Shown: one piece after another, positions 1 through 5,131 of the stretch | Numbering within the stretch: position 1 is the first letter of the stretch | How the letters are laid out: each line of letters begins with the position of its first letter | From: Pseudomonadota bacterium | Lineage (GTDB): Bacteria; Bdellovibrionota; Oligoflexia; Oligoflexales; Oligoflexaceae | NCBI GenBank assembly: GCA_029556045.1 | Contig: JAKQGS010000104.1 | Coordinates: forward strand, 1-7,797 | DNA length: 7,797 nucleotides | Reading direction: 5' to 3' | Translations under genes and position numbers: made by a program | The notes under the pieces: model-generated | Told to the model about the DNA's origin: nothing | Databases searched by the model: none | Seen by the model: the letters and a program-made list of their open reading frames with translations, nothing else

Positions 1-13
1 CATCTTCTCTAAA

Positions 14-41
14 TTGTCCAGTTAAATCTGTATATTATAAG
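14..41 (+). promoter_or_regulatory. possible sigma70-type promoter
   Basis: TTGTCC (14-19) and TATAAG (36-41) are separated by 16 bases and match the -35 and -10 consensus at 4/6 and 5/6 positions. Transcription would begin near base 48, at the foot of the hairpin at 46-83, giving a leader of about 190 bases for the gene at 238. A closer promoter candidate (165-193) also exists, so which of them is used is uncertain. Confidence 0.35.
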
Positions 42-45
42 AGAC

Positions 46-83
46 ATCCCCTAAGGTCCGCGCCCTACGCGACCTTGGGGGAT
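46..83 (+). other. stem-loop overlapping the inverted repeat
   Basis: Bases 46-57 pair with 72-83 over 12 positions, with one T-G wobble (52/77). A bulged C at 58, a CGCG/CGCG cap (59-62 with 68-71) and a CCCTA loop complete the hairpin. No T tract follows, so it is not a usual intrinsic terminator. It shares bases 52-71 with the long inverted repeat at 52-126, so the two folds cannot form together. Confidence 0.55.
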
Positions 84-126
84 TGTTATGTCGTCAAAGG
101 CTTGGCCGCGTAGGGCGCGGACCTTA
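52..126. repeat. 20-bp perfect inverted repeat, 35-base centre
   Basis: Bases 52-71 are the exact reverse complement of 107-126. The arms begin and end with TA (TAAGG at the left, CCTTA at the right). One reading is a tiny mobile element of about 71 bases with 18-bp terminal repeats inserted at a TA target, as in IS630/mariner-type miniature elements. The other reading is an RNA structure in the leader of the gene at 238. The right arm also contains its own small hairpin, CCGCG-TAGGG-CGCGG (106-120). No coding sequence is visible inside. Confidence 0.7.
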
Positions 127-164
127 ACTTGATGGGTATGACGGCCGGTTATGAGGATAAGGCG

Positions 165-193
165 TTGACGCATCGGAGGCTGAGCGGTAAAAG
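165..193 (+). promoter_or_regulatory. possible promoter of the gene at 238
   Basis: TTGACG (165-170, 5/6 to the -35 consensus), a 17-base spacer and TAAAAG (188-193, 4/6 to the -10 consensus). The predicted start near base 200 would leave a leader of about 38 bases carrying the ribosome site at 225-230. This is consensus matching only. Confidence 0.4.
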
Positions 194-224
194 GACCCCA
201 CTTGGTTATGAAAAATCTTAAAAC

Positions 225-230
225 GAGGAG
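225..230 (+). promoter_or_regulatory. ribosome binding site fixing the start at 238
   Basis: GAGGAG lies 7 bases before ATG 238. This start gives a clean Lys-Lys-led signal peptide. The in-frame upstream starts at 202 and 208 have no comparable site and would add a polar extension. Confidence 0.85.
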
Positions 231-237
231 TCCGATT

Positions 238-801
238 ATGAAAAAGATCTTGGCAGTGATTGCAGGCACCCTTTTGGCTTCTTCCTCCTGGGCCGCCACC
301 AGCTTTGTGAATGACCCATCGATGGTGATTGCGGGAACCACCTATAACTTTGACGTCAATAGCTCGGCGGAGGGGATCTGCAAGGCGATGGGCTTTAAAG
401 ATTATGTCGCGGGAAGTCTGGTGTCCCGCCTGGATGGTATGCTGGCCATCGCCTATGTGGATGCTCGCGGTACCGTTAAAGGCTATGAGCCCAATGCCGG
501 CGTGACAGAAGTGGTGACCATGATTGGTTGTGAGGGTGAAGGCAGCGCAACCCCCATCGAAGGTGAGATGATCACCAGCCCCTCCATGTCTGTGAACGGG
601 GTGAGCTATAGCTTTGACGAGCACAGCAATCTGGATGGCGTTTGCAAGGCCTTGGGCTTCAGCTCAGCGGTGGAAGGATCGGCTTATTATGATACCGCAG
701 CCTTTCCCAACATCGCCTATGTACGTTTCAATGGTGAAGTATTTCGCCTGTTGGAAAACCTTAGTACCGCTGTGGTGCTGAAACAGGTTGCCTGCGAGTA
801 A
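238..801 (+). CDS. secreted protein with two tandem two-cysteine repeats
   Basis: This 187-residue protein is not one I can name. Residues 1-19 are a typical Sec signal peptide (two lysines, a hydrophobic core, ending SSSWA), so the mature protein should be periplasmic, surface-bound or released. It is built from two copies of one unit, residues about 24-98 and 112-187. Each has a P-S-M...G..Y.FD start, a G(I/V)CKA(M/L)GF motif (Cys48, Cys136), a central IAYV strand and a closing cysteine (Cys98, Cys186). The four mature cysteines suggest one disulfide per unit. The linker (about 99-111) is short and small-residue rich. The VCKALGF motif loosely recalls the cysteine motif of scavenger-receptor domains, but the rest does not match. 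The gene stands alone and ends at a convergent terminator. Its existence is well supported; its function is unknown. Confidence 0.88.
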   Translation: MKKILAVIAGTLLASSSWAATSFVNDPSMVIAGTTYNFDVNSSAEGICKAMGFKDYVAGSLVSRLDGMLAIAYVDARGTVKGYEPNAGVTEVVTMIGCEGEGSATPIEGEMITSPSMSVNGVSYSFDEHSNLDGVCKALGFSSAVEGSAYYDTAAFPNIAYVRFNGEVFRLLENLSTAVVLKQVACE

Positions 802-821
802 CCGCTGGAAACAGACTGTTC

Positions 822-856
822 CCGGGTCCCTCCCACTGATGCGGTGGGATTCCCGG
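822..856. other. imperfect stem-loop after the gene at 238
   Basis: TCCCAC (831-836) pairs with GTGGGA (844-849). An outer CCGGG/CCCGG stem (822-826 with 852-856) is separated from it by an internal loop. It lies just before the terminator at 860-881 and may protect the 3' end of the message. Confidence 0.4.
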
Positions 857-859
857 AAA

Positions 860-881
860 AAGAGGCCCCGGTGGGCCTTTT
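860..881. terminator. bidirectional intrinsic terminator between convergent genes
   Basis: A 9-bp stem (860-868 with 873-881, one G-T pair) with loop CGGT. On the plus strand it runs into TTTTCCATTTTT. On the minus strand the same hairpin is followed by CTTTTTCC. It therefore serves both the gene ending at 801 and the minus-strand gene whose stop lies at 888-890. Confidence 0.85.
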
Positions 882-887
882 CCATTT

Positions 888-1856
888 TTAACGGGATTTA
901 ATATTGTAGGTGGCACTCACAGAAACCGATTCATCCTGGATACGGTCGGAGCCGCCATTGAGATTGGCGATGATGCCAAATAGTCCCCCCAGGTGAATAT
1001 TCAACCGCCCCATGCTGACAGCAAAATCGAGCCCCCAAACGGTGGTGGGCTCCGCCTGCCATAGGAATCGACGGTCCAGCTCCAGATAGCCGTCCACATA
1101 ATCATCTGTCACATTGCTGCCATCCTTGACCGGTCCTAAAACCCGCCGCTGGTAATTGATCCAGGGGAAGACGATGAAGTGTTTGGCCAGGGTGATGCCC
1201 ATGTTGAGGCCTAGGTCGATCTTTTTCACATCGTAGCGATATTTGATTTCCTCGCTGTTGTTGGCGGAGTTGGGAAAGTCAGTGTAAAAGGTGTTGGTAT
1301 TGTCGTAGTAGTGGATCACATTCAAGGTTTTATAGCCGCCAATCAGGGTGGGCTCCACGAAGCGGGGCAGAAACTTCAGGGACGGGATGTAATAAATATA
1401 GGTGCCGAGGCCGCTGTAGGATATCTGGCTGGACTGGGTCGTGTAACCTGATGTGCCAAAGTTGTCCCGGTACTTAAGGCTTTTCTCGCCAACGTCGGCC
1501 CCAAATCCAATACCGAATTTGTCCGCCGCAAAGGCCACAAGCGGGGCTGCTTCATAGCCCTCCAGCTCCCAAAATGAGCCATAGCTGCTGGCGTCGTCCT
1601 TTTTTCCCAGATCTGCATATTCGGATCCCAGGAGAAGAGATGTTTGCTCAAACGCCCCCGTCAGTGTCACGGTATTGCGCTGGGGGATCAGGTGAAAATG
1701 CGGGGCGGAGTAAAACAGGGTCTGGCTCTTGCGCCGTTGATCCTGGTAATGATCCATCATTTCAAAACGGCGATCGTCCGTGGACACGGCGTTCGATTGC
1801 GCCAACACAGGTGCTGCTGGCAACAGAGTTAACAATGTGAAGAGGATTTGTCGCAT
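888..1856 (-). CDS. exported protein, probable outer-membrane beta-barrel
   Basis: This 322-residue protein belongs to no family I can name. Residues 1-20 form a signal peptide ending PVLAQ. The rest has no long hydrophobic helix. It shows many short stretches of alternating polar and aromatic or hydrophobic residues rich in Gly, Tyr, Phe and Asn (for example FGIGFGADVG, YIYYIP, LDLGL-type strands, GRLNIHLGGLFG), separated by charged loops. This is the usual look of an outer-membrane barrel with about a dozen strands. The C-terminus, SATYNIKSR, does not end in the classical aromatic residue. ATG 1856 starts exactly at the signal peptide, but its ribosome site (GGGA, about 4 bases upstream) is weak. 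It converges on the gene at 238 and is followed by the shared terminator. Exported barrel-like protein: fairly sure. Function: unknown. Confidence 0.82.
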   Translation of the reverse strand: MRQILFTLLTLLPAAPVLAQSNAVSTDDRRFEMMDHYQDQRRKSQTLFYSAPHFHLIPQRNTVTLTGAFEQTSLLLGSEYADLGKKDDASSYGSFWELEGYEAAPLVAFAADKFGIGFGADVGEKSLKYRDNFGTSGYTTQSSQISYSGLGTYIYYIPSLKFLPRFVEPTLIGGYKTLNVIHYYDNTNTFYTDFPNSANNSEEIKYRYDVKKIDLGLNMGITLAKHFIVFPWINYQRRVLGPVKDGSNVTDDYVDGYLELDRRFLWQAEPTTVWGLDFAVSMGRLNIHLGGLFGIIANLNGGSDRIQDESVSVSATYNIKSR

Positions 1857-1870
1857 TTCATCCCACGGCT

Positions 1871-1897
1871 GCCCCGCCAGAGGGGGGGCCTAGTATA
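1871..1897 (-). promoter_or_regulatory. possible -10 box and GC-rich leader hairpin
   Basis: On the minus strand TATACT (1897-1892) matches the -10 consensus at 5/6 and would give a leader of about 30 bases for the gene starting at 1856. No good -35 box lies at the right distance, so an activator or another sigma factor may be needed. GCCCC (1871-1875) and GGGGC (1885-1889) can pair in the leader. Confidence 0.3.
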
Positions 1898-2003
1898 AAC
1901 CTTCATGGGATATATCGGCTGGGGATGCAAAAGATTGACCGAGCCGACAAAAACTCCAAAGAATGCCAATGAATTAGCGATTAACGCGGGTAATGTCGGG
2001 GGG

Positions 2004-2024
2004 CGTCGGTATTTAATACGGACG
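2004..2024. other. 21-base interrupted palindrome
   Basis: CGTC-G-GTAT-TTA-ATAC-G-GACG is symmetric except for the central three bases and one mismatched pair. It lies 17 bases beyond the stop of the minus-strand gene at 2041-2751 and about 110 bases upstream of the -10 box at 1892-1897. It could be a weak 3' hairpin or a protein-binding site. No T tract follows on either strand. Confidence 0.35.
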
Positions 2025-2040
2025 GTAAGAAAGGGGAATT

Positions 2041-2751
2041 TTAGAATCCAAAGATCTGCGTGGCATACCATCGCCCGGACGAATCCGGAGCCACACCGAT
2101 GCCCACCGATTTAAAGTTGGGATTCAGCATCTGGTCCATATGGGCCTGGCTGCTGTACCAGGCTTGCATCATGCTGCCAGCGATGGTGCGTTCATCCCGC
2201 GGCATCACACCTCCACCACCGGCGCAAATTTCCATGGGTACCGAGATGGCCACGCCGAACTTGCTTTGGTAGCGTTGGTTGCGGGCTGAGGGAAAACCAT
2301 CGTGCGAAAGCCGGTTGGCGGCCGCCATCTGCTGGGACCAATCCCGTGCCAACCACCCCAGTTTGACATCCAGTCGAAAGGGGGACAGGCCAGCGTCAGT
2401 GCGGGCTTTATTGGTGGCGTTGAATATCAGTTCCTCCGTATCACAGTCAAACTGCTGGGGAGCCTCCAGGCAGGTGTAAGCATTGGGATCCACGTTGGGG
2501 GACGGATTTGATGGGATTTCGGTGGCGGGAGTGTTGTCTCCTGCCGGCGTGGAAGATTGTTTGTCGTCTGTGGTGCTTGGGACGCCCTTGTTTGCATCGG
2601 CCGTGCTCTTTTGATCCACTTGGGGTGTGTTGGGGGTGTGACTGACCTTGCGTCCAGTTTTTTCGTTGGATCGGCTTTCGCATGCCGCAAGCAACATAAC
2701 TGCGATTCCTATGGTCATTAGGTTTGCGGTTAATCTTAACGGTCGGCGCAC
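2041..2751 (-). CDS. CAP/SCP-domain (YkwD-like) lipoprotein
   Basis: The protein has 236 residues when started at GTG 2751, chosen because GAGGAG sits 7 bases upstream. A TTG at 2814 in the same frame has no such site and would put 21 charged residues before the signal peptide. Residues 1-24 are a lipoprotein signal with lipobox LLAAC (Cys24), so the protein should be membrane-anchored. A low-complexity Ser/Thr/Pro/Asn/Asp linker (about 27-92) leads to a CAP domain (about 104-236). Its hallmarks are FNATNKARTDAGL, His150 in LSHDGF, Glu174 where the family has its GENIA-type glutamate, His204 in SQAHMDQML and the closing VGIGV...WYATQIFGF. Cys94, Cys103 and Cys177 could form a disulfide. The GENIA motif is replaced by MEICAGGGG. 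Bacterial CAP proteins are exported and mostly of unknown function; an enzymatic role is not implied. Family assignment is strong. Confidence 0.9.
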   Translation of the reverse strand: MRRPLRLTANLMTIGIAVMLLAACESRSNEKTGRKVSHTPNTPQVDQKSTADANKGVPSTTDDKQSSTPAGDNTPATEIPSNPSPNVDPNAYTCLEAPQQFDCDTEELIFNATNKARTDAGLSPFRLDVKLGWLARDWSQQMAAANRLSHDGFPSARNQRYQSKFGVAISVPMEICAGGGGVMPRDERTIAGSMMQAWYSSQAHMDQMLNPNFKSVGIGVAPDSSGRWYATQIFGF

Positions 2752-2758
2752 GCTGATT

Positions 2759-2764
2759 CTCCTC
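2759..2764 (-). promoter_or_regulatory. ribosome binding site selecting GTG 2751
   Basis: On the minus strand GAGGAG is followed by 7 bases and GTG. It is the same hexamer at the same distance as before the gene at 238, and it decides the start of the CAP-domain lipoprotein. Confidence 0.8.
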
Positions 2765-2939
2765 ACTGTTTTCGTGACGTCTTTTCGCAGCCTGCCGCGG
2801 CTCCCCCTATCCAAAAGCCCTTTGGCCGTCCCGCGAAATAGGGGAATGATACTTCGTACCCTGCCATATCGGTAAAAACACCCTTAATCTTTAGATAAAA
2901 CCACAAGAAGGGGATTTTGTAGGAGATTTGAAACGGGAA

Positions 2940-2962
2940 AATCCCTGAAGGTGTCAGGGATT
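2940..2962 (-). terminator. intrinsic terminator of the lipoprotein gene at 3017-3985
   Basis: A perfect 9-bp stem, AATCCCTGA/TCAGGGATT (2940-2948 with 2954-2962), has a 5-base loop. Read on the minus strand it runs into TTTTCCCGTTT. It lies 55 bases past the stop at 3017 and about 190 bases before the CAP gene start. The two lipoprotein genes are therefore probably separate transcription units. A weak -10-like TATCAT (2851-2846, minus) is the only promoter hint I see for the CAP gene. Confidence 0.7.
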
Positions 2963-3016
2963 CTATGGACTTTATGAGTGGGACCGCCAAATTCGGGCCG
3001 GCGGAATGGTGCGGCC

Positions 3017-3985
3017 TTAGGGATTTGTGTGCCTCATCGTGCGGCAATGGGCTACGAAATATGTGATCGCTGGGACATTTTTTTTCGCGAGTTCATCAAG
3101 AATCCAAGCTGATTCAGCTGGATAAAGGGTGCGATTGAAGTACTGGGTTTCACTCCCCCGGGATAGTCCGCGAATGCGCTCAAGATCGATATTGCATGCG
3201 TCATAATGCCCGGACTCAGCATCATATTCACCCAAAACAATGAGCAGGTTGGCTTGACGATTTTGTGCCCCTTTGAGTTGAATGACGATATTATCCCAAG
3301 CCTGCGGGTCGGATGAAAACGCAGAGGAAGCCGCAAGAACTCTCACGCCGGGAGTGCCGAAGGATTCATCGAGCAAAAAGCGATGATCCCATGCCACCGT
3401 GATGGCATCGGTGAGCGGCTGCTGATTTTGCTCTTGATTGACACCAAGAATGCGATCCATTTTTGCCTGACCGATCTGGGCTGCGTTCATGCATTCGCTG
3501 ACCCAATAGGAGAGTTCACTGCCCTCACGACCTTCTGCAAATTCCTGAACAGCCGCAATTTCATCACTCCAAAGTGAGCGGTATAAGTAGGGGGCGTCTT
3601 CTGAATAGGGATCACGACCCGTAAAAAGCCGATCATCGGATTCCACATAGATCGAACAATCATCATAGCGTGTCGCATCATTATTGTCCCGCTCCAGGGC
3701 GATACCCAGGGATATCAGGCGATCATTGGCGCCGACGATATCGACATTCAACTGATCCTTTTTACGACGTGGTTCATTTTGACTACGGGATCTCCAGATA
3801 TAATCGGTTGTTTGATGTCCCAGGAAAAACTCCTGATCAATCAGATGAATTTCCTCATATTGGGCATGCAAGGATTCGGACTTCGTCTGACTGGAGGATT
3901 GTTGATCGGCCTGACAACCCACAAGGAGGGAAAACGATACAAGGAAGGATGTGGTAATTCCTGCAATACGTGCGATTGTTGTCAT
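3017..3985 (-). CDS. lipoprotein of unknown function with internal duplication
   Basis: This 322-residue protein is not one I recognise. ATG 3985 has GGAG 8 bases upstream. The signal peptide ends in lipobox LLVGC (Cys24), followed by a short Ser/Gln-rich tether, so the protein is probably membrane-anchored and faces the periplasm or surface. The mature part holds two diverged copies of a unit of about 115 residues (about 47-165 and 201-314). Shared landmarks in order are (H/R)(L/F)(I/L)(L/D)(Q/D)E.F, GA..R, L.I.L or L.IAL, Y-D-x-C-x-I (Cys110, Cys264), a Ser-Glu...Y..R.L motif (129-138, 278-287), and a closing (W/F)V..C (Cys165, Cys314). Each copy has two cysteines at matching positions, suggesting one disulfide per unit. 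The gene is monocistronic, bounded by the terminator at 2940-2962. Gene and lipidation are secure; the role is unknown. Confidence 0.85.
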   Translation of the reverse strand: MTTIARIAGITTSFLVSFSLLVGCQADQQSSSQTKSESLHAQYEEIHLIDQEFFLGHQTTDYIWRSRSQNEPRRKKDQLNVDIVGANDRLISLGIALERDNNDATRYDDCSIYVESDDRLFTGRDPYSEDAPYLYRSLWSDEIAAVQEFAEGREGSELSYWVSECMNAAQIGQAKMDRILGVNQEQNQQPLTDAITVAWDHRFLLDESFGTPGVRVLAASSAFSSDPQAWDNIVIQLKGAQNRQANLLIVLGEYDAESGHYDACNIDLERIRGLSRGSETQYFNRTLYPAESAWILDELAKKNVPAITYFVAHCRTMRHTNP

Positions 3986-4081
3986 GGCGCTTTCTCCGTT
4001 CCTATATTGGTGTTGACGATTACCTGTAGATTCAGCAAAAGGCGCGCCAAATCATGGGGCCAGTAAAATCATGCTCTTTCA

Positions 4082-4106
4082 GAAAAAGGGGCAGGAGAAT
4101 CCTGTC
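4082..4106 (-). terminator. minus-strand intrinsic terminator upstream of the lipoprotein gene
   Basis: GGCAGGA (4090-4096) pairs with TCCTGTC (4100-4106) around a 3-base loop. On the minus strand the stem is followed by CCTTTTTCT. It lies about 100 bases before the ATG at 3985 and 300 bases beyond the tRNA. It ends either a long tRNA transcript, a small transcript from 4107-4403, or a leader of the lipoprotein gene. Confidence 0.5.
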
Positions 4107-4317
4107 GTAAGAGTGAAGGCTGCTGAAAACTCTGACAGGGATTAAAAATATACCGAGGGTAAGATTGGTTTTTTCATCAGTTTACTTCCCCTTCAGCACC
4201 GTTGTGTGCATATGTCATTGCGTTCACTAGGGCCTTTTTTCAGGTGGGTTAGCATTTGAGGCGCTTTAGTGGGATAATGTTTATGGCTTGTGATGCCTAT
4301 GGCAATGAAATCTAAAA

Positions 4318-4338
4318 CCACGCGGTAAGGGTGTGTGG
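4318..4338 (-). terminator. weak candidate terminator downstream of the tRNA
   Basis: On the minus strand CCAC (4338-4335) pairs with GTGG (4321-4318) across a 13-base loop and is followed by TTTT (4317-4314). The stem is short, so this is a weak call. Confidence 0.25.
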
Positions 4339-4381
4339 AAATAGAAGTCCCAATGGTAAGGGTTTTCTTAGGAATTTCCAT

Positions 4382-4398
4382 GGGTTCCGTAAGGAACC
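4382..4398 (-). other. stem-loop just past the tRNA 3' end
   Basis: GGTTCC and GGAACC (4383-4388 with 4393-4398) pair around loop GTAA, 5 bases beyond the encoded CCA. There is no T tract. It may be a processing or partial termination signal of the tRNA precursor. Confidence 0.45.
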
Positions 4399-4403
4399 AT
4401 TCA

Positions 4404-4480
4404 TGGAGCGGGAAACGGGATTCGAACCCGCGACCTTCGCGATGGCAACGCGACGCTCTAGCCAACTGAGCTACTCCCGC
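4404..4480 (-). tRNA. tRNA-Gly (GCC anticodon)
   Basis: On the minus strand the 77 bases fold into a complete cloverleaf. The acceptor stem GCGGGAG pairs with TTCCCGC (last pair G-T). The D arm has AGTTGGCTA in its loop. The anticodon stem TCGCG/CGCGA holds loop TTGCCAT (anticodon GCC). A 5-base variable loop is followed by a T arm with TTCGAAT. The discriminator is T and CCA is encoded (4406-4404). It decodes GGC and GGU glycine codons. It is transcribed alone from the promoter at 4509-4538, divergently from the gene at 4547. Confidence 0.97.
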
Positions 4481-4508
4481 AATCTGAATAGCTGAAAAGG
4501 TGAGGGCA

Positions 4509-4538
4509 ATAATTACGTAAAACGATTGAGGATGTCAA
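4509..4538 (-). promoter_or_regulatory. promoter of tRNA-Gly
   Basis: On the minus strand a perfect TTGACA (4538-4533) is followed by 18 bases and AATTAT (4514-4509, 4/6). A GC-rich discriminator (GCCCTCACC) follows, a feature usual in stable-RNA promoters under stringent control. The predicted start is about 22 bases before the tRNA. The -35 box lies only 8 bases from the ATG of the divergent gene at 4547. Confidence 0.65.
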
Positions 4539-4546
4539 GAGGTGTT

Positions 4547-5131
4547 ATGAAAAAAATAAACGAAATTTTCGCAATCGCCTGGTACTCCTTACTTCGCAGG
4601 CCAAACCCCCGATCAGCCCAAGTCAAAGTTCCCCGTTTTAAGAAAAGCGATACGCTCATGAAGTCCCGACCCATTGCATGGGAGCCTATGACTTATGTGC
4701 TCCTGGAAGATAAAAAAGCCGTGGATCGGATGTTTCAGCGGTTTTGTGATGTCGTGACAAAGGAACTCCAAAAGGCCCGCCCCAGCCGCATCGGAGAGAC
4801 CCCCAAGTTTCGTATGGAAACGGGAACCCTGGTGGGGGAGCGGCGTTATCTCTATGTGCAGCCCTGGAATGAAACCGGCTGGCTGGTGGAACAAGCCCCC
4901 TCCGGTTGGGTGATTGCCCGTGCCGATAAACGCCCCGGAACAGAAACGTTTATGCGGTCTGGTGAGGCATTTGATGCGGTGAGCCTCTATGCCAACGAAG
5001 AGGATCCCGGTTTGATCAAAGTTTCGTCCCATCTGGCTGGGGACGAGGACGTCAGCTGGCCTCTCTATGAACGGCAGATCAGCGATTGGTTGCGAGGTGC
5101 CATTCTTGGGGAAAAGGAGGCGTCGATTTGA
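4547..5131 (+). CDS. cytoplasmic protein of unknown function
   Basis: This 194-residue protein has no signal peptide or long membrane helix and no motif I recognise. The N-terminus (KKINEIFAIAWYSLLRRPN) is a short amphipathic stretch followed by a basic region (about 15-40). The remainder alternates charged helix-like segments (KKAVDRMFQRFCDVVTKELQKAR) with strand-like ones (RRYLYVQPW, GWVIARAD). ATG 4547 is preferred because AGAGG lies 4 bases upstream; ATG 4532 and TTG 4526 in the same frame have no spaced ribosome site. Its stop overlaps the TTG start of the next gene (TTGA), so the two are very probably translated together. Product: unknown. The reading frame is convincing from the overlap and the conserved-looking composition. 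Confidence 0.75.
   Translation: MKKINEIFAIAWYSLLRRPNPRSAQVKVPRFKKSDTLMKSRPIAWEPMTYVLLEDKKAVDRMFQRFCDVVTKELQKARPSRIGETPKFRMETGTLVGERRYLYVQPWNETGWLVEQAPSGWVIARADKRPGTETFMRSGEAFDAVSLYANEEDPGLIKVSSHLAGDEDVSWPLYERQISDWLRGAILGEKEASI
5116..5120 (+). promoter_or_regulatory. ribosome binding site selecting TTG 5128
   Basis: GGAGG lies 7 bases before TTG 5128, inside the end of the upstream gene. It supports a TTG start at the 4-base overlap rather than GTG or ATG codons further upstream, such as ATG 5086, which would put 14 residues before the signal peptide. Confidence 0.8.

Larger units (their letters stand above)
3986..4403. other. 418-base gap without a convincing gene
   Basis: The gap lies between the lipoprotein start and the 3' end of the tRNA. 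It contains a minus-strand terminator (4082-4106), two hairpins downstream of the tRNA (4318-4338 and 4382-4398), and an 11-codon minus-strand reading frame at 4142-4177 (MKKPILPSVYF) with a purine-rich site 7 bases upstream. No convincing promoter for the lipoprotein gene is visible. I see nothing else here. Confidence 0.5.

Noticed and set aside
46..83. Intrinsic terminator of a gene left of the window
   Set aside because: The stem is strong, but neither strand has a T tract after it.
52..126. Integron attC site
   Set aside because: The inverted repeat is perfect, without the GTTRRRY/RYYYAAC ends or extrahelical bases expected of attC, and there is no integrase or cassette array.
124..624. 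166-codon minus-strand reading frame
   Set aside because: It lies antisense to the well-supported secreted repeat protein, is rich in His and Arg as shadow frames often are, and has no signal peptide or motif.
2041..2814. Longer CAP-protein start at TTG 2814
   Set aside because: It lacks a ribosome site and adds 21 charged residues before the lipoprotein signal; GTG 2751 has GAGGAG at 7 bases.
4193..4465. 90-codon minus-strand reading frame overlapping the tRNA
   Set aside because: Its N-terminus is the translated tRNA-Gly sequence (the RGFESRFP-type pattern is a common artefact of tRNA genes), and no ribosome site precedes it.
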